This document shows, piece by piece, positions 7,463 through 14,865 of a stretch of 33,121 nucleotides of DNA. Under the pieces are notes generated by a model that did no database searches, was not told the DNA's origin, and saw nothing but the letters and a program-made list of their open reading frames with translations. The first letter of the stretch is position 1; the number at the start of each line of letters is the position of its first letter. Source of the DNA: Desulfamplus sp. GTDB lineage: Bacteria > Desulfobacterota > Desulfobacteria > Desulfobacterales > Desulfobacteraceae. The translations under genes were made by a program, and so were the position numbers. The stretch covers positions 1 through 33,121 of the forward strand of contig JADGBE010000033.1 in the NCBI GenBank assembly GCA_015231615.1, written 5' to 3'.

Positions 7463-9250
7463 GTGAACTCAGAAAATATGTGCATGGGCTGCATGACCGA
7501 CAAAAGAACCTCAAATCCCGTATGCCCCTTATGCGGATACGATGAAAGCGAGCGAAGAAGCCCGCTGATTCTAAAACACAGAACTCTTTTAGCAGATCAA
7601 TATGTTGTTGGAAAGGTGCTTGGAAAGCCCGGAGGCTTTGGCATCACATATCTTGGGTGGGACACCCGCCTTGAGACAATGGTTGCAATTAAAGAGTATC
7701 TGCCTCGTGATAACGCGGGGCGGGATACTGATCAAAGCACGGTTGTCCCGCATTCCAGAGAAGACGGGGAGATTTTCCGTTATGGTTTGGAAGCATTTTT
7801 ATTGGAAGCCAGAACGCTTGCCAAATTTGACCATGCTAATGTGGTGCGGGTGAGAACCTTTTTTGAAGCCAATGGAACAGGCTATCTTGTGATGGATTAT
7901 TATGATGGTATGTCATTGGAAAGCTATCTGATTCAGAAAGGAGGGAAGATACCTGAAAAATTGGCTGTAAATATAATGATGCCGATTCTTGATGGTCTGC
8001 GTGAAGTGCATGAAAAGGGATTTCTACACCGTGATATAAAACCCCATAACATCTATCTTACAAAAAACGGAAAACCCATACTTCTTGATTTCGGGGCTGC
8101 CCGTTCTGCAATGGGAGATAGAAGCCGGAGTTTGTCAGTATTGCTAACTCCCGGATATGCACCTTATGAGCAGTATCAACGTAAAGGAAAACAGGGTGTT
8201 TGGACAGACATTTACGCCTGCGGAGCAACGCTTTATAGAATGGTAATCGGCAAAACTCCGCCAGAGGCAATTGAAAGAGAAAGAGATGATGATCTGATTG
8301 CACCGAGTAAACTTGTCAATGTCTCTCGTGGTTTTCAGGCAGCAGTGATTAAATCTCTTGAAATGCAGCCATCAAGACGGCAGCAGTCAATCAAAGAGTT
8401 TCAAGATATGCTGTTCAGCCTTGTCTTTGAAGAAGATGAAATTCCAGTTTTGAAATCTGAGACCCCTTCTCAAACTTTGACACCGCCGCAAGTTCAACCA
8501 TCTGCAACACCGCCGCGTCAGACGTTTCAACCTCAATCACTGCCTCAATCTCCGCAGCCTGAAAAGAAAAGCCCGATGCTCAAATGGGTTGTTATTGGGA
8601 TTCTCTTAACAGTCGGGCTTTTCACTGCTTATTCTATGGGAAGAAAACAAGAGATTCAGCCAGCTTCTACTACAAAAACAGAACAAGTTGCTGAACCAGC
8701 AACAGAATCAAAAGAAGAGAGCGAACCAGCAACTGAAGAGGCATCTGAAGCAGTTGCAAAAGAGGAATCTAAATCAGAACCTGCAATTGTCCCAGAAACT
8801 ACCAAGCTTCAAACACAAGCCTCTAAATCTCCTCAAGAAAATATAAATGAGCAGATAATCTTAAACATCTTAGGTCGAGAAAGTTTCTACACCATCGAAA
8901 ATAAATATGTGAAACCAGCAGCAGGAAATGTATTTTTTGCTTTACATATTCAACTATTTAATAAAACTAATTTTAACATATCAGGTGGAGGAAGTGATTA
9001 TCATTCGACATTTAAACTTGTTACTTATGATGGATATACAATAATGGCAGAAAATACTTCATCTGACGCATGGAGAAAAAATCGATTAGTTTGGAATGTA
9101 GATTTACTTGCACCAAACGAAAAAGCTAAAGGCTGGATAGTTTTCAGTATTCCTGAAAACACTGTACCTAAAGAGTTAACTTTTACTATTGACAAACACA
9201 ATAGTAGTTATTCCTTTACTGGTTTAGGAACTTTGAAAATACCTTTATAA
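7463..9250 (+). CDS. Membrane-anchored Ser/Thr protein kinase with zinc ribbon and DUF4352-like extracellular domain (kinase 1)
   Basis: 595 residues. An N-terminal zinc ribbon (C7, C10, C21, C24) precedes a Hanks-type kinase with glycine loop GKPGGFG (54-60), K77, E115, HRDIKPHN (189-196) and DFG (209-211), so it should be active. A Pro-rich linker leads to one membrane helix (about 373-392), then a Glu/Ser/Thr-rich stalk and a beta-rich domain (about 465-595, 'NVFFALHIQLFNKTNF', 'LLAPNEKAKGWIVFSIP') resembling DUF4352/Ig-like domains. The kinase half is nearly identical to kinases 2 and 3, but the sensor differs: no FGE domain is present. GTG start at 7463 with GGAGG 7 nt upstream; the GAGGATAAACA leader is shared by all three kinase genes. 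Confidence 0.9.
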   Translation: MNSENMCMGCMTDKRTSNPVCPLCGYDESERRSPLILKHRTLLADQYVVGKVLGKPGGFGITYLGWDTRLETMVAIKEYLPRDNAGRDTDQSTVVPHSREDGEIFRYGLEAFLLEARTLAKFDHANVVRVRTFFEANGTGYLVMDYYDGMSLESYLIQKGGKIPEKLAVNIMMPILDGLREVHEKGFLHRDIKPHNIYLTKNGKPILLDFGAARSAMGDRSRSLSVLLTPGYAPYEQYQRKGKQGVWTDIYACGATLYRMVIGKTPPEAIERERDDDLIAPSKLVNVSRGFQAAVIKSLEMQPSRRQQSIKEFQDMLFSLVFEEDEIPVLKSETPSQTLTPPQVQPSATPPRQTFQPQSLPQSPQPEKKSPMLKWVVIGILLTVGLFTAYSMGRKQEIQPASTTKTEQVAEPATESKEESEPATEEASEAVAKEESKSEPAIVPETTKLQTQASKSPQENINEQIILNILGRESFYTIENKYVKPAAGNVFFALHIQLFNKTNFNISGGGSDYHSTFKLVTYDGYTIMAENTSSDAWRKNRLVWNVDLLAPNEKAKGWIVFSIPENTVPKELTFTIDKHNSSYSFTGLGTLKIPL

Positions 9251-9293
9251 ATACTTTGTTTGCTTTCATCAATAAGGAGAGCAATGCTTGTCA

Positions 9294-9369
9294 GAATCAC
9301 GGATTGGCACGGATTACGAGATTTCACGGATTAAAAAATCAGTGTAATCAGGTTAATCAGTGATTCAGA
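9294..9369. repeat. Kinase-3'-associated repeat, copy 1 (CACGGATT element)
   Basis: A ~76-bp element with three CACGGATT units, ending in AATCAGTGATTCAGA. Terminal GAATCAC/GTGATTC are inverted. Near-identical copies follow kinase 2 (12115-12200) and kinase 3 (20446-20531). This copy is shorter by a few bases in its middle and has a less perfect left end. Confidence 0.8.
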
Positions 9370-9431
9370 TTATTTGAAGTATCAGATTGTGGAATTTTTA
9401 ACAAAACATCATCAATTCAACAGGAGTTAGC

Positions 9432-10163
9432 ATGAAATATATTACAGCCACACTTTCAGATGTCGGCGGTCGAAGTGAAAATCAGGATTATTGTGGTTTT
9501 GTGGAAAAATCTCCATTTAACTGCTGGGTAGTGGCAGATGGATTGGGAGGACATCGCGGTGGAGAGGTTGCATCTCGCATAGCAGCACAAACCATACTTG
9601 ATGAGTTTGCAAAAAAGTCTGAAATGAGTTCAGAGGCAATGGTCAGATATATAAAGTCTGCTCAGGACGAAATTATCAGGCAGCAGGAAGAAGAGCCAAA
9701 GCTCTTTTCCATGCGTACCACAGTGGTTATTCTGATTGCTGATTCTGAAAGTGCAATATGGTCGCATATTGGTGATACACGATTATATCACTTCAGCGGC
9801 GGACGTATAATCTTTCAGACTAAAGATCACAGCGTGCCTCAGGCAATGTTTGATGCAGGAGACATAAGCTATGATGAAATCAGACAGCATGAAGACCGGA
9901 ACCGTCTGCTCAGAACGCTTGGGCATGAAGGTAATTTAAGACCTGCTGTAGAAAAAGAGAGTCATCAAGTTCAGGCAGGGGACGCATTTCTGCTCTGCAC
10001 AGACGGATTTTGGGAATATGTAACTGAAACTGAAATGGAGGCAGACCTTGCCCGTTCAGATACTCCTGAAAAGTGGCTTGCAGATATGAATGCAAGAATT
10101 ATCTCACGGGCAGAAGGAAAATACGACAACTATACAGCAATAGCACTATTTTCAGAAAAGTAA
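9432..10163 (+). CDS. PP2C-family Ser/Thr protein phosphatase (stand-alone)
   Basis: 243 residues, a complete single-domain PP2C (PppA/Stp type). Metal-binding and catalytic motifs are all present: RSENQD (14-19), VADGLGGH (34-41), GDTRLY, CTDGFWE and the final DNYTAI. It should dephosphorylate Ser/Thr residues phosphorylated by the adjacent kinases, in the cytosol; no membrane segment is seen. It lies between kinase 1 and kinase 2, with AGGAG 6 nt before its ATG. Such kinase/PP2C/FHA trios occur in type VI secretion clusters, but no Tss gene is present here. Confidence 0.9.
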   Translation: MKYITATLSDVGGRSENQDYCGFVEKSPFNCWVVADGLGGHRGGEVASRIAAQTILDEFAKKSEMSSEAMVRYIKSAQDEIIRQQEEEPKLFSMRTTVVILIADSESAIWSHIGDTRLYHFSGGRIIFQTKDHSVPQAMFDAGDISYDEIRQHEDRNRLLRTLGHEGNLRPAVEKESHQVQAGDAFLLCTDGFWEYVTETEMEADLARSDTPEKWLADMNARIISRAEGKYDNYTAIALFSEK

Positions 10164-10231
10164 AATTTAGCCCTGAAGCTTTAGCTCTGGGCGATAAAAA
10201 AATTAACGGCTCAAATTATTGAGGATAAACA

Positions 10232-12100
10232 GTGAACCCTAAAAATATGTGCATGGGCTGCATGGCGGACAAAAAAAGCACAACTCCAGTCTGCCCATTA
10301 TGCGGATACGATGAGAGCGAACGCCGAAGCCCGCTTGTTCTAAAACATAGAACGCTATTGGCTGATCAATATGTTGTTGGAAAGGTTCTTGGAAAGCCCG
10401 GAGGATTCGGCATAACCTATCTTGGGTGGGATACACGACTTGAGACTATGGTTGCAATCAAGGAGTATCTGCCAAGAGACAATGCAGGGCGGGATACTGA
10501 TCAAAGCACAGTAGTTCCACACTCAAAAGAAGACGAAGAGAGTTTCCGCCACGGTTTGAAAGCGTTTATGTTGGAAGCCCGAACACTTGCAAAATTTAAC
10601 CATGCAAGTGTGGTACGGGTCAGAACCTTTTTTGAAGGCAATGGAACAGCCTACCTTGTGATGGATTACTACAACGGCATGTCGTTAGAAAGTTATCTGA
10701 TTCAAAAAGGTGGAAAGATACCTGAAAAGTTGGCAGTTGATATAATGATGCCGATTCTTGATGGCTTGCGTGAAGTGCATGAAAAGGGATTTCTGCACCG
10801 TGATATAAAGCCCCATAACATCTATCTGACAGAGGGCAATCTTTCAATTTTGCTTGATTTTGGTGCAGCACGTTTTGCAATGGGAGAACGTAGCCGCAGT
10901 CTGTCAGTATTCCTAACGCACGGATATGCTCCTTATGAGCAGTATCAACGTAAAGGAAAACAGGGAACATGGACAGACATTTACGCTGCAGGGGCGACTC
11001 TTTACCGAATGGTAACAGGCAGAACTCCGCTTGATGCCGCAGACCGCAAGGAAAATGATGAACTTGTGCCTCCAAATCGGCTGGCTCAGGTTTCAACAGG
11101 CTTTACACAAGCTGTTATGAAAGCACTTTCAATGGAGCCATCAAACCGACCGCAGTCAGTGCGGGAGTTTCAAGATTTGATGTTTAATGTTGTTTCTCCT
11201 CAAGCTCAAACGCCCCCTTTGAGACCAGAACCTCAACCATCTCCTCCACCGCCGCAACCTCCGCCACGTAAGACATTTCAACCTCAACCACTGCCTAAAT
11301 CTCCAGAGCCTGCAAACAAAAGCCCAATGCTCAAGTGGGTTGTTATCGGGCTTGTTGTAGCAGCAGGGATTTTTATTGCGTATTCTATGGGAGGAAAAAA
11401 GCAGAGTTATCAATCTGCAGGAGACATCATTGACGGTCCTTTGCCCAATATGAAGTTTGCCTACATTCCCGCCGGAACATTTATGATGGGCAGCCCGGTA
11501 AGTGAGCCTGACCGAATAAATAACGAGACCCAGTACCAAGTAAGATTAACAGAAGGTTTTTTCATGCAGACAACGGAGGTTACTCAAGGTCAGTGGAAAG
11601 CAGTGATGGGAAGTAATCCGTCAAAATTTTCTAACTGCGGTGATAACTGCCCTATGGAGAGCGTTTCATGGGAAGATGCACAGAAGTTCATAAACAAGTT
11701 AAATCAGAATGGAGATGGTAGGCAATACCGCCTTCCAACAGAGGCAGAGTGGGAGTACGCTTGCAGAGCTGGAACTACAGGTGCATATTCTGGTAACTTG
11801 AATTCTATGGGCTGGTATGGGGAGAATTCAGGAGATACAACACATCCTGTAGCTCAAAAGCAGTCAAACGCATGGAATCTTTACGATATGCACGGCAACG
11901 TGTGGGAATGGTGCCAAGATTGGTATGGAGATTATGTATTTGGTTTTCCTCCAGAGACAGGCTCGGTCCGGGTTGTTCGTGGCGGGAGCTGGAACTTCAA
12001 CGCTTACTACTGCCGTTCTGCGTACCGCGGCAAATACGGCCCGTCTGACCGTTACGGCTACTTGGGGTTCCGGGTTGTTTGCTCCGCAGGTCATCAGTAG
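10232..12100 (+). CDS. Ser/Thr kinase with membrane helix and FGE-sulfatase/C-type-lectin sensor carrying a DGR-like variable region (kinase 2)
   Basis: 622 residues. Zinc ribbon C7/C10/C21/C24; kinase with K77, HRDIKPHN (189-196) and DFG (209-211); Pro-rich linker (324-364); one membrane helix (366-385); then an FGE-sulfatase fold (about 402-622) with 'YIPAGTFMMGSP', 'EVTQGQWKAVMG', 'RLPTEAEWEYACRAG' and 'DMHGNVWEWCQDWY'. The extreme C-terminus (582-620: GGSW...CRSAYRG...GFRVV) is the variable ligand-binding surface used by DGR target proteins. The domain should face outside, coupling ligand recognition to the internal kinase. GTG start at 10232 behind GAGGATAAACA. The catalytic Cys pair of true FGE is not evident, so it is a binding rather than an enzymatic domain. 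Confidence 0.9.
   Translation: MNPKNMCMGCMADKKSTTPVCPLCGYDESERRSPLVLKHRTLLADQYVVGKVLGKPGGFGITYLGWDTRLETMVAIKEYLPRDNAGRDTDQSTVVPHSKEDEESFRHGLKAFMLEARTLAKFNHASVVRVRTFFEGNGTAYLVMDYYNGMSLESYLIQKGGKIPEKLAVDIMMPILDGLREVHEKGFLHRDIKPHNIYLTEGNLSILLDFGAARFAMGERSRSLSVFLTHGYAPYEQYQRKGKQGTWTDIYAAGATLYRMVTGRTPLDAADRKENDELVPPNRLAQVSTGFTQAVMKALSMEPSNRPQSVREFQDLMFNVVSPQAQTPPLRPEPQPSPPPPQPPPRKTFQPQPLPKSPEPANKSPMLKWVVIGLVVAAGIFIAYSMGGKKQSYQSAGDIIDGPLPNMKFAYIPAGTFMMGSPVSEPDRINNETQYQVRLTEGFFMQTTEVTQGQWKAVMGSNPSKFSNCGDNCPMESVSWEDAQKFINKLNQNGDGRQYRLPTEAEWEYACRAGTTGAYSGNLNSMGWYGENSGDTTHPVAQKQSNAWNLYDMHGNVWEWCQDWYGDYVFGFPPETGSVRVVRGGSWNFNAYYCRSAYRGKYGPSDRYGYLGFRVVCSAGHQ
11976..12100 (+). other. Putative DGR variable region 1 (VR1)
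   Basis: The last ~41 codons of kinase 2. Compared with VR2 in kinase 3 the frame is ungapped, scaffold residues (GGSW, C-R-S-A-Y-R, R-Y-G-Y, GFR) are kept, and about 18 codons differ, often at several bases per codon. 27 codons beginning at the first residue after GGSW have about 58% GC in an otherwise AT-rich gene. This is the expected result of adenine-targeted replacement of AAC-type template codons. Confidence 0.65.
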
Positions 12101-12114
12101 CATAATTATACATT

Positions 12115-12200
12115 CTGAATCACGGATTGGCACGGATTACGAGATTTCACGGATTAAAAAATCAGTGGAATCTGGCAATCAGATTAATCAGTGATTCAGA
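12115..12200. repeat. Kinase-3'-associated repeat, copy 2 (CACGGATT element)
   Basis: An ~86-bp element beginning 15 bp after the kinase 2 stop. TCTGAATCAC at its left end is the exact inverse of GTGATTCAGA at its right end (10-bp terminal inverted repeat). Internally it has three CACGGATT units. Copy 3 is almost identical and sits in the same place after VR2. Confidence 0.85.
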
Positions 12201-12242
12201 AGATTTATCTTGATTCTAACAACCAACAATAAAAGGAGATAT

Positions 12243-12674
12243 ATGCAGAAAGAACGTAAATTCACCATTGGACGCTCTCGGGAGTGCGACATAGTTATTG
12301 CTGATGAGTCTGTCAGCCGAAAACATGCAGAGCTGATTTTTATGCCTGACGGCAAGCTGTTTTTAATCGACTGCAACAGCCTTAACGGAACTTCCTTGAT
12401 TAGCAATGGCAACTCTTCAGCAGCGATTCATCAAGAGTTTCTCTCTCCAACTGATGTGGTGCGTTTTGGTAAAGTAAACATGCCGATAAAGGAAATTTTA
12501 GAGGGAATACATCTTAAATTCAAATCGTTTAACACACAGGCAGCCATGCAGCCGCCGCTGCCTGAAAAACCTCCTCAACCTCAAAAGCCATGGGTTCGCG
12601 GCGGGCGTTTAGTCAGATGCGGATGTGGTGCAGTTAAACCAGAAGGCAGAAAATGTCAGGAGTGTGGAGAATGA
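12243..12674 (+). CDS. Small FHA-domain protein with C-terminal zinc ribbon
   Basis: 143 residues. The FHA core shows GRS (10-12), SRKH (25-28) and NGT (48-50), the residues that hold phosphothreonine, so it should bind phosphorylated targets of the island kinases. A Pro-rich linker (101-116) leads to a zinc ribbon with C126, C128, C138 and C141. The start is the ATG at 12243 with AAGGAG 4-5 nt upstream; an upstream in-frame ATG at 12210 lacks a ribosome site. Its last codons overlap the start of the TolQ-like gene (ATGA), so the two are translationally coupled and it probably serves as an adaptor for that membrane complex. Confidence 0.85.
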   Translation: MQKERKFTIGRSRECDIVIADESVSRKHAELIFMPDGKLFLIDCNSLNGTSLISNGNSSAAIHQEFLSPTDVVRFGKVNMPIKEILEGIHLKFKSFNTQAAMQPPLPEKPPQPQKPWVRGGRLVRCGCGAVKPEGRKCQECGE

Positions 12675-13474
12675 ATAACAAAAACAGCAACAGCAGGGGC
12701 AATAATGCAGCATTATGGGAACTTCCAAGCCGCTTGACCGTGCTTGGTATCTCATTTATTGCAGGGTGCATTTTCGTGGGGGTGTTGTGGCATCTGATAG
12801 GCGACACTATGGCTGGCATAATACTTCTTGACAGCAAATCCGAACTTTTTAAACCTGTTTTTCCCATAACCATTCAAAATATCATGCACATACAGTTTTT
12901 TATCGGATTGGGTGAGCTTTATGTCAGATGGAGAGTATCGACACGAGAGCAGAATTTTATTAAACAGGGCTTTCTGCCGGAAGATGATGAAACCGTGCTT
13001 CAGTTCAGTAATTTAGGAGATATAAGACGGCAGACTGCAAACAGGTTTGACCAAGAGCATGGTTTTCTTCCCTCCCTGATTGATCTCTGTATTCTTCAAT
13101 TTCAATCTTCCCGCTCCATTGATCAGGTGGTTTCTGTATTGAACTCTAACCTTGAACTGATAGCCCACCGTGTTGATCTGCGTTACAGCATGATCCGCTA
13201 CATTGTCTGGGTTATTCCCACCTTTGGTTTTATCGGCACTGTTATCGGCATCTCCTATACTTTAGCAATTGTTGATCCTGCTGCCCCTGATTTGAAAAAA
13301 CTTACTGAATCTTTAGCAGTAGCCTTTAACACAACCCTTGTTGCACTTTTGTTGAGTGCGGTTTTAGTATTTCTGCTTCATATTGTTCAGCGGATTGAAG
13401 AGCAGAGCGTGAACAGTGCTGGTTATTACACGCTGCGAAATCTTATAAACCGCTTATATACTGGAGGAAATTAA
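12671..13474 (+). CDS. MotA/TolQ/ExbB-family proton-channel protein
   Basis: 267 residues from the ATG at 12671, which overlaps the previous TGA. It has two N-terminal hydrophobic segments (about 22-42 and 65-85), a cytoplasmic segment, and a TolQ-type C-terminal pair of helices (177-200 and 217-240) with the family signature 'PTFGFIGTVIGI' and the Thr-rich 'AFNTTLVALLLS'. The family forms the pentameric stator of ion-driven motors (Tol, Exb, Mot, Zorya ZorA). The next gene encodes a TolR/ExbD-like partner, so together they could convert ion-motive force into movement of an envelope domain. Unusually it sits among kinase and FHA genes rather than tol, ton or flagellar genes. Confidence 0.8.
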   Translation: MNNKNSNSRGNNAALWELPSRLTVLGISFIAGCIFVGVLWHLIGDTMAGIILLDSKSELFKPVFPITIQNIMHIQFFIGLGELYVRWRVSTREQNFIKQGFLPEDDETVLQFSNLGDIRRQTANRFDQEHGFLPSLIDLCILQFQSSRSIDQVVSVLNSNLELIAHRVDLRYSMIRYIVWVIPTFGFIGTVIGISYTLAIVDPAAPDLKKLTESLAVAFNTTLVALLLSAVLVFLLHIVQRIEEQSVNSAGYYTLRNLINRLYTGGN

Positions 13475-13544
13475 AGCAGATGAAGGATAAAAGTAAGGCA
13501 GATAGTGAGAATGCTTAAACAGATAAAGGGAGAAAATTAGACTT

Positions 13545-14216
13545 ATGAAACCTCGTAACAGGGAAATAAATATTTTCAACCTCTCAATGCTTGACGTTAT
13601 CTCTGGTGCTTTAGGTGCGTTTTTGATTATTATGATTGTGCTTTTTCCTTATTATAAAAAAGATGCAATTGATTATCAGCGTGATGTGCAGCAGTTGACC
13701 CAGCAGCTGCAGCAAATTCAACAACAGGTTGATGAGGCACAAAAGAAGATAGAGACAGCACAAAATGAGGCAGAACATGCAAAAGCAGAGAATGAGCAGA
13801 CACGGCAGCAGTTAGAGTCAGCACAACGACAATTAGCTAAAACTTTTTTAGTAATTTACATACGCTGGTCAACCAAACTGCAAGATATTGATCTGCATGT
13901 TGTTGATCCATCTGGTGCGGAGTTTTCATTTCAAAATAAGACCATTATGGGTCGCCCGGGAGAGCTTTCTGAAGACAGCATAGTAGGACCGGGTAACGAA
14001 GTTTGGGAGCTTTTTAATGCACCTGTCGGCAATTATCAGGTTTATGCAAATTTGTATGACACTCGCGGCAACAACGAAATTCCAATTATTAACGGCAGGG
14101 TTATTTTTAGAGATGGAAGCCGGAAATTAAGAGGGATTCAGCTTACATCACATGGCAAAATGTTAATGGCAGAGATTACTGTTAATCAAGATGGTTCTGT
14201 AAGTATTCGTGATTAG
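13545..14216 (+). CDS. TolR/ExbD-like single-pass protein with coiled coil and DUF2135-like domain
   Basis: 223 residues. A short cytoplasmic start is followed by one membrane helix (16-37) that carries an Asp (D17) near its cytoplasmic end, the position of the proton-binding Asp of ExbD/TolR/MotB. A long Gln/Glu-rich coiled coil (about 42-98) leads to a beta domain with 'IRWSTKLQDIDLHVVDPSGAEF' split as RWSTKL (107-112) and DIDLHVVDPSG (114-124), the hallmark of DUF2135/YfaP-like domains. The periplasmic end differs from ExbD, TolR and OmpA-like MotB/ZorB proteins. It is 70 bp after the TolQ-like gene and is likely its partner. Confidence 0.75.
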   Translation: MKPRNREINIFNLSMLDVISGALGAFLIIMIVLFPYYKKDAIDYQRDVQQLTQQLQQIQQQVDEAQKKIETAQNEAEHAKAENEQTRQQLESAQRQLAKTFLVIYIRWSTKLQDIDLHVVDPSGAEFSFQNKTIMGRPGELSEDSIVGPGNEVWELFNAPVGNYQVYANLYDTRGNNEIPIINGRVIFRDGSRKLRGIQLTSHGKMLMAEITVNQDGSVSIRD

Positions 14217-14256
14217 TATAATCCAAAACAACAAAACAAAAGGAGAAAACAAAAAC

Positions 14257-14865
14257 ATGACAATGAAAAGATGCGAACAAGGACATTATTACGATTCAGC
14301 AAAACACAGCGTATGCCCATCATGCGGAATATCAGACCTCAATATTGGCAATACTGTGCCAAGAAGAGAGAACCCTTCTGCTAAATCAACACAGATGAAT
14401 AGAAATGAGCGTATTGGTTATCAAGACGATATTGATTCAGGTGCGACAAGAAGAGCTGGACAGGGCGGCAGTGCTTCACCTGCAGAAGATGGACGGACTG
14501 TCGGTATTGTCCGTAAGAAAACAGGCATTGATCCTGTGGTCGGCTGGCTTGTCTGCGTTGAAGGTCCAGACAGAGGCAGAGATTATCAGATACGGTCAGA
14601 AAAGAATTTTATCGGCCGCTCTCCATCTATGAATATCTCTATCCAGAACGATGAGTCAATCTCGCGTGAAAATCATGCTGCGGTCAGCTACAACCCAAAA
14701 AACCACTCTTTCAAGCTGCACCCTGGAGACAGCAGGGGCTTGGTATATCTGAATAACGATGATGTTGATGTGCCGACTGTTCTTAAACAATACGATGTTA
14801 TTGAACTTGGTCAGACCAAATTGATGTTTGTGCCGTTTTGCGGAGGGCAGTTTCAATGGACTTGA
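14257..14865 (+). CDS. FHA-domain protein with N-terminal zinc ribbon
   Basis: 202 residues from the ATG at 14257 (AGGAG 11 nt upstream); a longer frame from 14209 would overlap the previous gene and lacks a ribosome site. The N-terminus has the C-x2-GHYYD...CPSCG zinc ribbon. A polar segment containing 'DGRTVG', a likely kinase-phosphorylated Thr site, follows, then 'TGIDPVVGWLVCVEGPDRGR' and an FHA fold with GRS (120-122) and SRENH (136-140). Proteins of this build usually travel with VWA, PP2C and kinase genes. It overlaps the VWA gene by 10 bp and is probably a cytoplasmic adaptor. Confidence 0.85.
   Translation: MTMKRCEQGHYYDSAKHSVCPSCGISDLNIGNTVPRRENPSAKSTQMNRNERIGYQDDIDSGATRRAGQGGSASPAEDGRTVGIVRKKTGIDPVVGWLVCVEGPDRGRDYQIRSEKNFIGRSPSMNISIQNDESISRENHAAVSYNPKNHSFKLHPGDSRGLVYLNNDDVDVPTVLKQYDVIELGQTKLMFVPFCGGQFQWT

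Noticed and set aside
9294..9369. Repeated CACGGATT units could be a CRISPR array
   Set aside because: Units are 8 bp, unevenly spaced and the whole element is copied as one block; no unique spacers.
9432..14865. Kinase, PP2C and FHA genes suggest a type VI secretion cluster
   Set aside because: No TssB/C, Hcp, VgrG, TssJ-M or ClpV gene is present in the window; the TolQ/VWA context is different.
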